NCBI GenBank assembly: GCA_049609225.1 | Contig: JBMYYH010000071.1 | Span: forward strand, 1-15,778 | Reading direction: 5' to 3' | Length of the DNA: 15,778 bases | Source of the DNA: GCA-2746235 sp049609225 | GTDB lineage: Bacteria; Planctomycetota; UBA1135 | Shown here: in pieces, positions 7,390 through 15,291 of the stretch | How positions within the stretch are numbered: the first letter of the stretch is position 1 | Layout of the letters: the number at the start of each line of letters is the position of its first letter | Position numbers and translations under genes: made by a program | The notes under the pieces: model-generated | Seen by the model: only the letters and a program-made list of their open reading frames with translations | What the model was told of the DNA's origin: nothing | The model's database searches: none

Positions 7390-9480
7390 ATGACCCATCG
7401 CACTTCCGCCGTAGCCGCATCCTTAGCCCATCGCCGCTGGATCCCAGCCGCGGTCTGGTGTTGCGCGGTGCATGTGTGCACTGCCGGCCTCATGCTGATG
7501 ACGGGACCCCCACCACTTTGGCTGGCACAAGCAGGCACCTGGTTGGCGCTTGGATGTTCCGGATTAGTGCTGCTGCATCGAGTGTTCTTCTATCCCCCCT
7601 TGCCGCTGTTGTTGATGGCAAGCCTGGGCTTGGCCCTGCAGCGGGCGCCACGTCCGCAAGAAGTGCAGGTTCTGGATCCGCGGCCAGTGGAACTCCAAGC
7701 GCGGTTACGGGAATGGCATAGCCAAGAGGAGCAAGCATGGGCCTTGTTCGACACGCTGCAGACGGTGGAAGGAAAAGCTCTGGCACCAAGGCAGGAGCGG
7801 TTGTTGGGCTTATGCGAAACACCGCGATCGCCACCGCAAACCGGGCAGGTTTACCACCTGGAAGGGCGCTTGGTTCATGATGGTCGCAGCTTTCGTCTGG
7901 AGTCCTTTCGCTGGACCGTCAAGCATGCCGAACGGGCACCACCACTCCTGCAGATGCGGAATGCGGTACGTCAACGTCTGCAGTCCAGTCTTTCCTCAGA
8001 GGAGGCGGGATTGGCGGTGGCCTTGTTGTTGGGCGAACGACGCGAGCTTGCGCCATGGTTGCAGGAAACGTACCGACGCTTTGGCTTAGTGCATTTGTTA
8101 GCTGTTTCGGGCATGCACTTCTGGCTCTGGGATCAACTCTTGCGCCGCATCCTGCGTGGCCCGAGTGCCTATCTGCGTTTGCCCATCCTTGGAATGGCAG
8201 CTGCCTTGGCAGGCGGCTCGACACCGGTCATGCGCGCCCTGTGGGTGATCGTATTGCGCGACTTGGCAGCACGCTTTACGCGTTCGGTGCGCGGCATCCA
8301 TCTTTGGGCTGCGGCGTGGATCATGGAAGTTTGGTTCCTACCGCCGGCAGCATTGGGATTGGGGTTCATCCTTTCCTATGCAGCAACTGGATGCTTAATC
8401 CTGTGTGCTGCAGCACCAGGCACGGCCGCATGGTTGCAGACCCTGCAGGCATCTTGGGTCGCCTTCCTCGGTTCGATGCCCTTTCTGCATATGGTGCAGG
8501 GCACCCTGGAACCATGGAGTATTCCCTTGAGCCCGATTCTCGGACTCTTGCTGCCCTTACGGCTTTGCGCGGCCTTGCTCGCCTTGGTTCCTGGGCTTGC
8601 AGGTTTATGCGATGCGGTACTGCAAGGGCTTAGCGGCCTAGAGCGCGGCATTTTTCTGCTGCTGGAGCACGCGCCCTGGAGTCCCTGGTCGACACCGCAC
8701 ATCTCCAGCCTTTGGGTTCTCTTGGCGGCGGTGCTTGGATGCCTCGCGGTCTTGCCTCAGTGCTCCCCTCGCTCTTGGATGCGTGTGGGTATCTGGTGCT
8801 TATTCCTGGCTTGCCTTTGCGCACCGACTCCTAGACAACCCGGAATTTCAGTCTTGGCAGTGGGTCATGGACTTGCCGTGGTCATCGCCGGCAAGGAACG
8901 AACTTTAAGTTTTGATCTCGGCAGTGGCGAACGCACGCCGCGGGATCTGGTGGAGCGCCATCTCTATCCGGAACTAACTGCGCGTCATTGGCCCTTGCCG
9001 GACCGCGCGGTGGAGAGTCATGGCGACCGGGATCACGTCAACGGCTTCCCTTTTTTAGGCCGACGCATCGCTTACCGCACCTTGTCCGTGGCTCCCGGGC
9101 AGTCCATGGAGATTTCTGGGATGCAGCCTTGGACCATCGTCGCTTATGGATGCGAGGGCGCCTTGAAGGATGTGCGCAATGACGGCGGGCATGTCCTGGA
9201 CCTGCGCTGGGGTGCTTTCCGCGCGGTTCTTCTAGGCGATCAATCCGGTTTCGCCCTCGAAGACCTCGCCCAACGTCTTCCGCCCGGCCCCATCGATCTC
9301 CTGCTCGTGCCTCATCACGGACTGACGACCGCTGGCCTGGCACCTTTGCTCCTGCATTTACGCCCCAAGCGTGCATGGTCCAGTTCCGGCCCTCGCAACT
9401 TCCCGCTGCCGGTCGCCCCCTTACTGCAACACTTCGATATCCCACTCGACACCACCCTGCACGGCACCTTGCGTTACTGA
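7390..9480 (+). CDS. comEC: ComEC/Rec2-family competence DNA-uptake channel
   Basis: Inner-membrane channel that takes single-stranded DNA into the cytoplasm during natural transformation, 696 aa. Order: N-terminal membrane helices, a soluble OB-like section (about 70-190), then the polytopic Competence domain opening with GLVHLLAVSGMH (about 232), and a C-terminal metallo-beta-lactamase-like domain. That domain keeps SHGDRDHVNG (about 543), an LLGDQSG strand, and LLVPHHGL (about 640), so the proposed nuclease metal site looks intact. ATG at 7390 is chosen; TTG at 7378 is the alternative. No leaderless box lies at the six-base spacing. GGAG lies 13 bases upstream, long for a Shine-Dalgarno site. 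comM follows directly. No type IV pilus or other com genes are in view, so actual competence is unproven. Confidence 0.93.
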   Translation: MTHRTSAVAASLAHRRWIPAAVWCCAVHVCTAGLMLMTGPPPLWLAQAGTWLALGCSGLVLLHRVFFYPPLPLLLMASLGLALQRAPRPQEVQVLDPRPVELQARLREWHSQEEQAWALFDTLQTVEGKALAPRQERLLGLCETPRSPPQTGQVYHLEGRLVHDGRSFRLESFRWTVKHAERAPPLLQMRNAVRQRLQSSLSSEEAGLAVALLLGERRELAPWLQETYRRFGLVHLLAVSGMHFWLWDQLLRRILRGPSAYLRLPILGMAAALAGGSTPVMRALWVIVLRDLAARFTRSVRGIHLWAAAWIMEVWFLPPAALGLGFILSYAATGCLILCAAAPGTAAWLQTLQASWVAFLGSMPFLHMVQGTLEPWSIPLSPILGLLLPLRLCAALLALVPGLAGLCDAVLQGLSGLERGIFLLLEHAPWSPWSTPHISSLWVLLAAVLGCLAVLPQCSPRSWMRVGIWCLFLACLCAPTPRQPGISVLAVGHGLAVVIAGKERTLSFDLGSGERTPRDLVERHLYPELTARHWPLPDRAVESHGDRDHVNGFPFLGRRIAYRTLSVAPGQSMEISGMQPWTIVAYGCEGALKDVRNDGGHVLDLRWGAFRAVLLGDQSGFALEDLAQRLPPGPIDLLLVPHHGLTTAGLAPLLLHLRPKRAWSSSGPRNFPLPVAPLLQHFDIPLDTTLHGTLRY

Positions 9481-9522
9481 CATCTTCCCGTGTCGCGTCC
9501 CCTCGCCGACGTCTTCCCCCTG

Positions 9523-11133
9523 ATGGACGGCAAGATCCTCGGAGCCACTCTGTTTGGCAGTCAAGCACATCTGGTGCGCGCGGAAACACGCACCGGCCGG
9601 GGGTTGTCGCGTGTCATTCTGGTGGGCATGCCGGATGCCGTGGCGCGGGAAGCGCGGGAAAGATTGCCGTCGGCCTTTGAGCAGTTTGATTTGCCATTCC
9701 CCAAAGGCAAGGTGTTGTTCAACTTGGTGCCAGCGCAGATGCCGAAGTGTGGCTTGCCTTTGGATTTGGCCTTGGCGGTCTCCTTGTTGGTGGAAGAAGG
9801 CCTGGTGCCACGTCCGAAGAAGGCGATCTTGTTCTTGGCAGAACTGGATCTAAAGGGGCGGCTGGGGCCTCCAGCACGCGGCACCTTGTTGGCGGCATTG
9901 GCGGCGATCCAGGAAGGTTGCATGACCTTAATCACGGCACCTTCTGCAGCGACGGAAGCCGCTTTGGCGCCGGGGGTCGAAGCCTTTGGCTTGGAAGACT
10001 TGGGGGAAGTCGTCGCGTATTTGAAGGAGCCGGGGAGTTTCCGGCCGATGGAGGCTGGAAAGGATGCGGGGCAGGCGTCGGAGCGATTGGATAAGTTGCC
10101 GCGGATGGATGATCTGCGCGGACAACCGCATGCAAGGCGCGCTGCGACCTTGGCATTGGCAGGGCGTCACGCATTGTGGATGCAGGGGCCGCCGGGAACG
10201 GGCAAGAGCATGTTGGCGAGGCGTCTGGCGCATCTGTTGCCGGACTTGGCGCCGGAGCGAGCCTTGGAGGTGGGCATGATCGAGGCGTTGCTGCGGCCCT
10301 TGGCAGGATTGAGTCTGCGGCCACCGTTTCGCGCTCCGCATACCAGCGCATCCGCACAGGCTTTGCTTGGAGGTGGAACACCCTTGCGTCCGGGAGAGAT
10401 CGCGCGGGCGCATGGAGGCATTCTGTTCTTGGATGAAATCCCGGAGTTCGCGCGGCCGGTGTTGGAGGGATTGCGCCAACCCTTGGAGGAGGGAGAAGTG
10501 CGGCTGCAACGCGCGCGGGAATGGGCCACCTATCCAGCGCAAGTTCAACTCGTCGCGACCAGCAATCCTTGTCCATGTGGATATGCCACCCATCCGAAGA
10601 TGCCTTGTCGGTGCACGCCGCACAAACGTCAGGCCTATGCACAACGCGTGAGTGGACCCCTGCGTGACCGCTTTGACCTGTTCGTGGAAATGGGTCCGGT
10701 CGAGGCCGAGGCCTTGGATGGACCGGTCACGGGGCCAACGGATGAAGCATTGCGCCAACAACTCAGGCAGACGCGCGCCTTTCAGGAAGCCCAAGCCGTG
10801 CAGCGCGGGTTTCGGCTCAGTAGCGAGGCCTCGGTAGAGGTCTTACAGCAAGCCGGGATCGCAGTGGAGGCGCGTCGGATGTTGCGCCAGGCGGTGAACA
10901 CCTTGCCCCTCAGTGGACGTGGGTTATTGCGCTGCCTACGCGTCGCCCGCACCGCAGCGGATCTGGACCGTAGTCCCGGGATCCGCGTGGAAGACGTGCG
11001 CATGGCGCTTAGTTATCGGCCTTTGCCGGCAGAGGAGGAAGCAACCATAAGGCCACTCCGTTTGACTCCGCGCGCAACTCCGCCCCAGCCTCCGAAAGAC
11101 GCATCTCACTCTCCGCGTGGTAGCGCAAACTGA
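9523..11133 (+). CDS. comM: ComM/YifB-family AAA+ ATPase (Mg-chelatase-like)
   Basis: ComM is a hexameric helicase that drives branch migration when transformed DNA recombines. The Lon-protease-like N-domain (RGLSRVILVGMPDAVAREARERL) is followed by the AAA+ core: Walker A GPPGTGKS (about 222), Walker B GGILFLDEIPEF (about 297), the Cys cluster NPCPCGY with PCRC (about 348-363), and SGPLRDRFDL. The Mg-chelatase C-terminal region ends near ALSYRPL. ATG at 9523 gives the family's usual N-terminus, with LFG about 12 residues in. GTG at 9490, nine bases after the comEC stop, is the alternative and would give 547 aa. After ALSYRPL a Pro/Ser-rich tail of about 35 residues has no family counterpart and lies antisense to the next gene. 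Confidence 0.94.
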   Translation: MDGKILGATLFGSQAHLVRAETRTGRGLSRVILVGMPDAVAREARERLPSAFEQFDLPFPKGKVLFNLVPAQMPKCGLPLDLALAVSLLVEEGLVPRPKKAILFLAELDLKGRLGPPARGTLLAALAAIQEGCMTLITAPSAATEAALAPGVEAFGLEDLGEVVAYLKEPGSFRPMEAGKDAGQASERLDKLPRMDDLRGQPHARRAATLALAGRHALWMQGPPGTGKSMLARRLAHLLPDLAPERALEVGMIEALLRPLAGLSLRPPFRAPHTSASAQALLGGGTPLRPGEIARAHGGILFLDEIPEFARPVLEGLRQPLEEGEVRLQRAREWATYPAQVQLVATSNPCPCGYATHPKMPCRCTPHKRQAYAQRVSGPLRDRFDLFVEMGPVEAEALDGPVTGPTDEALRQQLRQTRAFQEAQAVQRGFRLSSEASVEVLQQAGIAVEARRMLRQAVNTLPLSGRGLLRCLRVARTAADLDRSPGIRVEDVRMALSYRPLPAEEEATIRPLRLTPRATPPQPPKDASHSPRGSAN

Positions 11134-12727
11134 CTACAGCAAGCGGACGTGGCGCGATGGCCTCGCGCATCGTCTGCAGAGCCACATTGGGATCATAGGC
11201 GGGGATGTCGTCGGTCACCTTGCGAGCCCAATAACGTCCCTCCCAGAATGCCGTCGCCTGATCGAGGCGGTTGCGCAGATCCGGGATCGAAGCATTGTGG
11301 ATCTGCGGGTTATCGACGTAGACCGGGTGGTCGAACATCGTCACCAAAGGATTGCCTTGCGCCCCCATGCCCGAACCCGCCACGCTCGGGTGGCGCGGAT
11401 GGAACAACAAGACTGCATCTTCCGGCAACCCCTTTTCGGCTTGCGCAAGTGCATCGGGCCAAGCGATGTTCTTGGATTCCTCGCTCATGCGCAAACGCCC
11501 ATCCTCCACTTCCGTCATGACCAAAGCACTGCCGCTATCCCAAGAGGCATAGGCCGAGGCCGTCACCCACAAAGTCGGTGCACAGATGCCAGCCAAAGCG
11601 AGGACCACGATCTTGCCGGCGCCGCGCCCCCACAGATGGCCGAGGAAGGCTCCTGTTGGCAAGGCCAGGACGATGGCCGCCATCCGCGGGAACTTGTATT
11701 CATTGTTCCAAGGAAGGCTCAGGAAGGAGAACAAGCTGGCCAACACCAAGGCGTACAGCAGCGGGCGTCGGGCGCTGGCTGCCATCGTGCGCATACCGAG
11801 CAAGCCAAGGATCCACAACAGGATCAAGGGACCAAGCAGGTTGGCCCAAGCGCCTTCCCCAATGAACGGGAACTGGCCGGACATGCTCGGATCCCCTTCG
11901 GTGGAACCCGCGAACAGCGGCAGAAGGAAAGGAATCGAAATCACCAAGGCAAGGATCGCAGCAGGCAACAAACGAAGCAGCGCATCCTTCCCTTCCTTCA
12001 ACTGCGGCAGTTTTTCCGCTGCAACCAGGATTGCCGTGAAGCCACCGACCAAGGGGTTGATCGCCATGGTGCATCCCAACAGGATGCCGCAACGCAATAA
12101 CTCCTTTTTACCCCGCGCGAGGTTGTCGGCCAGGGCAAAGAAAGCGAAAGGCAGGGCCAGCGCGAAGGAAGACACGTTCAGGAACTTCGGCAAGAAGGCC
12201 TGCAGACGACCATCCCATTGCAGACTCTCCATCGGTCTGGTGAGGTCGAGTAACACCACCAACGGCAAGGCACCATCCGGCATCGGCTCCGCGCCGAGGG
12301 TCCACCAATAAGCCAGACCATTGAATCCCAACAACATGGCGAAGAAGGCGCAACGTCGGGCAGCGAAACCAAGTTGGAGGCGTTTGCCGAAGGCGTCGAG
12401 CGCAGGGCCCATCAACACGGCGGCAAGAATGTTCAGCAGGGCGAAGCCCCACAAGGCACCTGGGCCGAGATGCCCCAGGAACACGCCCAATGCCGGATAC
12501 AGGGTGTAGTAATGCAGGGGCGTGCCCGCGTGATACGGGTTCTCCGGCATCAAGCCATCACGCAGCACCGCCTCCCCCAATCCGGTATGCAGATACCCGT
12601 GATAAGAGGTGCGGACTTCGTTGCCTCCTAGGCCATAAAGGACCATCACCAGGAGCGCGAGCAAGATGCCCTCCACCCACGGTGCAGTGCGATCACGAAG
12701 ACTAGGTTGGACGTTGACGTTCTCCAT
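11009..12727 (-). CDS. Polytopic membrane protein, GT-C glycosyltransferase-like, function unknown
   Basis: Integral membrane protein of 572 aa with roughly ten or more hydrophobic segments through about residue 390 and a soluble C-terminal part of about 180 residues. After the first helix comes a loop, SYHGYLHTGLGEAVLRDGL, followed by NPYHAGTPLHYYTLYPALG, a layout seen in GT-C-fold lipid-linked sugar transferases and related YfhO/DUF families. I do not see a conserved DD/DE metal motif in that loop, so enzyme activity is uncertain. The C-terminal end (SNGVALWLLPP) is a strand pattern common at the ends of such proteins. ATG at 12727 lies 21 bp after the stop of the sulfatase-fold gene, without a Shine-Dalgarno sequence, so it is probably cotranscribed with it. 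Its last 125 bp overlap comM tail to tail. Confidence 0.75.
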   Translation of the reverse strand: MENVNVQPSLRDRTAPWVEGILLALLVMVLYGLGGNEVRTSYHGYLHTGLGEAVLRDGLMPENPYHAGTPLHYYTLYPALGVFLGHLGPGALWGFALLNILAAVLMGPALDAFGKRLQLGFAARRCAFFAMLLGFNGLAYWWTLGAEPMPDGALPLVVLLDLTRPMESLQWDGRLQAFLPKFLNVSSFALALPFAFFALADNLARGKKELLRCGILLGCTMAINPLVGGFTAILVAAEKLPQLKEGKDALLRLLPAAILALVISIPFLLPLFAGSTEGDPSMSGQFPFIGEGAWANLLGPLILLWILGLLGMRTMAASARRPLLYALVLASLFSFLSLPWNNEYKFPRMAAIVLALPTGAFLGHLWGRGAGKIVVLALAGICAPTLWVTASAYASWDSGSALVMTEVEDGRLRMSEESKNIAWPDALAQAEKGLPEDAVLLFHPRHPSVAGSGMGAQGNPLVTMFDHPVYVDNPQIHNASIPDLRNRLDQATAFWEGRYWARKVTDDIPAYDPNVALQTMREAIAPRPLAVVSLRYHAESEMRLSEAGAELRAESNGVALWLLPPLPAKADN

Positions 12728-12748
12728 CGTTGTGCAAAGCCAGCGGCT

Positions 12749-14230
12749 CTATTTCCAATCGGCACCCGTCCAAGGCGTGTAGATGCCTTCCTCCGGATCA
12801 TCCGTACCGGCATAACCGGTCTCTTGAACCTGCGCGATCTGGTCCGGAGTCATTGCGGACGTATCGAAGGCGATCTCGAGCCCGAGGTACCACGCATGCA
12901 GAGAATCCAGCAATCTTCGCGTGACTTCCGGATTCTCCCGCGAAACGTCGACCAGTTCCATCGGGTCCGCCAATCGATCGAACAGTGCCACTTCTGGATA
13001 CCCGAAATCGGCATCCTCCGGCGGCTCAGCTGGGCCTTCCGTTTGGCCACCGGGGTTATGCACCAAGGTCCAACGCGCATCGCGGATGCTGTAATAACCC
13101 TGACGATAGGCCGCGACATAAGTATCGCGCGTGGGTGCCTTGCCCTGCAGCACCATCGGCAAGACATCGTTCAAGGAGATGGGTTCTTCGATTCTTGCAC
13201 CCGCCGGCCATTCCTGCCCGAGGATCACCAAAGGAACCTGGATCACACCGCTGTAAAGGCTCTTGGCATGCATGTAGTAACCCTCATGATGCCCCAGTTC
13301 CTCGCCGTGATCCGACATGAACACCACCACGGCATTCTCCAGCAAACTGCCGCGCCCGGCATCCTGGTATTGCTTCTCCAAGCCTTGCAACAACTCCATG
13401 GTGAAGTCATTCGCAGTCAGGATCTCCTCGTCGTAAAGCGCGCGCAGGTTGGCATGCACCTCCGACGTCGCAGCAGACGGATTCTGGTGGATCGCAATCA
13501 GGTTGTCCTTGGTTCCAGCGACTCCCGCTTCCGTAGACCAGTGATGACGATGCGGCGCGCGCGGTTCATAAGGTTGGTGCGGCGCCATGAAGTGCCCCCA
13601 GACCAACACGCGATGTCCTGCAGCGATGTCCTCCGCGGTGCGCGCCAACAGACTTGCCGGCCCCAACGGCTCCTTTTCCTTGGCGAACACGCCACCCGTC
13701 TTGAAACCACGCTGCACGCCCGAGCCACGGCCCAGGACGCGGTTCGAAACGCTCAAGTGCCCGCGCCATCCGGCCTTGGCCAGCTCCATCGGAAAGGTGG
13801 GCGCAGTGATCGCACGGTGATTCGAGATGCCACCATGCTCCAAGGGCTCCAACCCCGTCCAGAAGCTACTGAAGGATGGCAAAGTCATGCCAGCCGGAGC
13901 CCAAGTCTGGTCATAGACCGTGCCCTGCGCCGCCATCCACGCCAAGGACCATGGAGTCTGCGCATCTCCGCCGGTGGCGCGTTCGGCACCGTAGAAGGGC
14001 AGGCGATCGGCGCGCAGGGTGTCGATCGAAAGCACGATCAGATCGCGCTCTTCGCCGGCAGCGAGCAGGCCCTTGGTGGGACTACTGCTGACATGCGGTT
14101 GCTTCACCCCATCGCCCCCGGAACCGAGGCCATCCTCATGCGGTTCTCCCCCGCCGCAACTCGCGAACAGGGCAAGCAGGATGGGCAACCACAAGGGCGC
14201 GCGGGATGCGGGCAAGGCCAGGCGTCGCAT
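12749..14230 (-). CDS. Sulfatase-fold (alkaline phosphatase superfamily) lipoprotein with Thr at the nucleophile position
   Basis: Predicted exported protein of 493 aa: basic N-terminus MRR, a hydrophobic stretch, and a lipobox-like LFASC (Cys25), then a Gly-rich linker. The sulfatase core has IVLSIDTLRADRL (metal Asp70), GMTLPSFSSFWTGL (nucleophile region), LVWGHFMAPHQPY, MSDHGEELGHHEG (Asp307, His308) and MHAKSLYSGVIQVPL. Type I sulfatases carry C/S-x-P-x-R here for formylglycine; this protein has Thr116-Leu-Pro-Ser-Phe, so formylglycine chemistry is unlikely. Thr nucleophiles occur in LtaS/EptA-type phospho-transferases and phosphodiesterases of the same superfamily, making that kind of activity more likely, although the substrate is unknown. 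ATG at 14230 is chosen over 14302 because it begins the signal peptide and has TATACT six bases upstream. Confidence 0.88.
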   Translation of the reverse strand: MRRLALPASRAPLWLPILLALFASCGGGEPHEDGLGSGGDGVKQPHVSSSPTKGLLAAGEERDLIVLSIDTLRADRLPFYGAERATGGDAQTPWSLAWMAAQGTVYDQTWAPAGMTLPSFSSFWTGLEPLEHGGISNHRAITAPTFPMELAKAGWRGHLSVSNRVLGRGSGVQRGFKTGGVFAKEKEPLGPASLLARTAEDIAAGHRVLVWGHFMAPHQPYEPRAPHRHHWSTEAGVAGTKDNLIAIHQNPSAATSEVHANLRALYDEEILTANDFTMELLQGLEKQYQDAGRGSLLENAVVVFMSDHGEELGHHEGYYMHAKSLYSGVIQVPLVILGQEWPAGARIEEPISLNDVLPMVLQGKAPTRDTYVAAYRQGYYSIRDARWTLVHNPGGQTEGPAEPPEDADFGYPEVALFDRLADPMELVDVSRENPEVTRRLLDSLHAWYLGLEIAFDTSAMTPDQIAQVQETGYAGTDDPEEGIYTPWTGADWK

Positions 14231-14369
14231 CAGGGCAGTATAAGGGGCAAGGCTTAGCGGACTCCACCCTGGAAAGGGGCCGGAATGCTGAGGCGAATCC
14301 AATGCGGCAAACTCTGGCGCGACCGGGTGAGGGACGCCATCCTATGCAAACCGCCCACGGTTGCCGCCC
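14231..14369. other. Divergent intergenic region between the sulfatase-fold gene and proline dehydrogenase
   Basis: This is the longest gene-free stretch in the window, 139 bp. It holds the leaderless -10 box of the minus-strand gene. For the plus-strand gene I find no TANNNT box at the matching spacing; TATGCA at 14343-14348 is the nearest partial match. No hairpin, tRNA or obvious operator repeat was seen. Confidence 0.5.
14237..14242 (-). promoter_or_regulatory. -10 box of a leaderless promoter for the sulfatase-fold operon
   Basis: On the minus strand TATACT is followed by six bases (GCCCTG) and ATG. It is the closest match to the bacterial -10 consensus in the window and shares its spacing with the coaD, ATPase and binding-protein promoters. 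No -35 consensus was recognised. Confidence 0.65.
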
Positions 14370-15287
14370 ATGTCCTGGTTCGACTCCCTCACTGCCTCCC
14401 TCGTCCCTTTCGTCCCCAAGCCGATCATGCGGCGCCTAAGCACGCGCTATATCGCGGGCGAGGAACGGGAAGCCGCACTGCTGCGCGGCTCCGGTTTGGC
14501 CAAGGCCGGCTACCGCGTGACCTATGATCAACTCGGCGAGGCCGTCTCCAATCGTGAGGAAGTGGATGCCGCGGTCGAGGAGAACCTGCGCCTAATGGAG
14601 GACCTGGTCGCACAGGACTTGGAGCGCAACATCTCGGTCAAGCCCACCCAACTCGGTCTCAACCTCGACGAGGACTTTTGCTACACCTCCACCGCCCGCG
14701 TCGTCGAAAAGGCGCGCGAGATCGGCGCCTTCGTGCGCTTTGAGATGGAGGAATCCGAGACCGTCGACGGTACCTTGCGCGTCTTCGCCAAGTTGCGCGC
14801 GGAATACGGCAAGCACATCGGCATCGTGTTGCAGTCGATGTTATTCCGCACGGAAGAGGATGTGCGTCAGTTGCTCACCATCGATCAACCACTCAACGTG
14901 CGCGTGGTCAAAGGCATCTATGTCGAGCCGCATGATGTCGCGCATCAGGATGGCGCCGAGGTCAATGCGTCCTATCTACGCATGGTGCGCATGTTGGCCG
15001 AAGGTGGAGCCTTCATCGCCGCAGCCACGCACGATGAACATCTGGTCGCCGGTGTGCAGGAAGTCCTGAAGGAGTTTCCGGATGCCGTCGAACGTACGGA
15101 AATCCAGATGCTGCTCGGTGTACGCGAAGAGTTGCGTCAGGAAGTGCGCAAGATGGGGCTGCCGGTACGGGTCTATGTCCCTTACGGCGATGCCTGGCAC
15201 AAGTACGTCGTACGGCGCTTGAAGAAGAATCCGAAACTTGTGCGCTATGCCTTCCTCGGCATGTTCGGCAAGTCGGAAAAGCTCTAG
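14370..15287 (+). CDS. Proline dehydrogenase, monofunctional
   Basis: FAD enzyme that oxidises proline to delta-1-pyrroline-5-carboxylate and passes electrons to the respiratory chain. At 305 aa it matches the free-standing PRODH type known from Deinococcus and Thermus, not the large bifunctional PutA. The TIM-barrel strands are recognisable: ISVKPTQLGLNLD, GAFVRFEMEES, IGIVLQSMLFRTEED, VRVVKGIYVEP, FIAAATHDEHLV, EIQMLLGVREEL, VRVYVPYGDAWHKYVVRRL. The last contains the adjacent Arg pair that binds the proline carboxylate in this family. ATG at 14370 is chosen; TTG at 14361 would add three residues. No Shine-Dalgarno sequence is seen. The partner P5C dehydrogenase is not in the window. Its stop lies four bases from the convergent nrnA-like stop. 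Confidence 0.94.
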   Translation: MSWFDSLTASLVPFVPKPIMRRLSTRYIAGEEREAALLRGSGLAKAGYRVTYDQLGEAVSNREEVDAAVEENLRLMEDLVAQDLERNISVKPTQLGLNLDEDFCYTSTARVVEKAREIGAFVRFEMEESETVDGTLRVFAKLRAEYGKHIGIVLQSMLFRTEEDVRQLLTIDQPLNVRVVKGIYVEPHDVAHQDGAEVNASYLRMVRMLAEGGAFIAAATHDEHLVAGVQEVLKEFPDAVERTEIQMLLGVREELRQEVRKMGLPVRVYVPYGDAWHKYVVRRLKKNPKLVRYAFLGMFGKSEKL

Positions 15288-15291
15288 CCAC

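Noticed and set aside
7326..7538. Upstream in-frame extension of coaD
   Set aside because: The added residues have no similarity to the family, overlap comEC, and would bypass the ATG with the TACAAT box. The 165-aa form matches the family length.
11117..12100. 327-codon open frame on the plus strand
   Set aside because: It is antisense to the GT-C-like membrane protein gene, whose regular hydrophobic helices show which strand is real. It has no domain and is His/Gln/Arg-rich.
12707..14257. 516-codon open frame on the plus strand
   Set aside because: It lies wholly antisense to the sulfatase-fold gene, whose motifs are clear. The translation has no recognisable domain and a biased, Arg/His/Gln-rich composition typical of GC-rich shadow frames.
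14231..14302. N-terminal extension of the sulfatase-fold protein to 14302
   Set aside because: It would put 24 non-signal residues before the MRR signal peptide, and the -10 box at 14237-14242 would lie inside the coding region.
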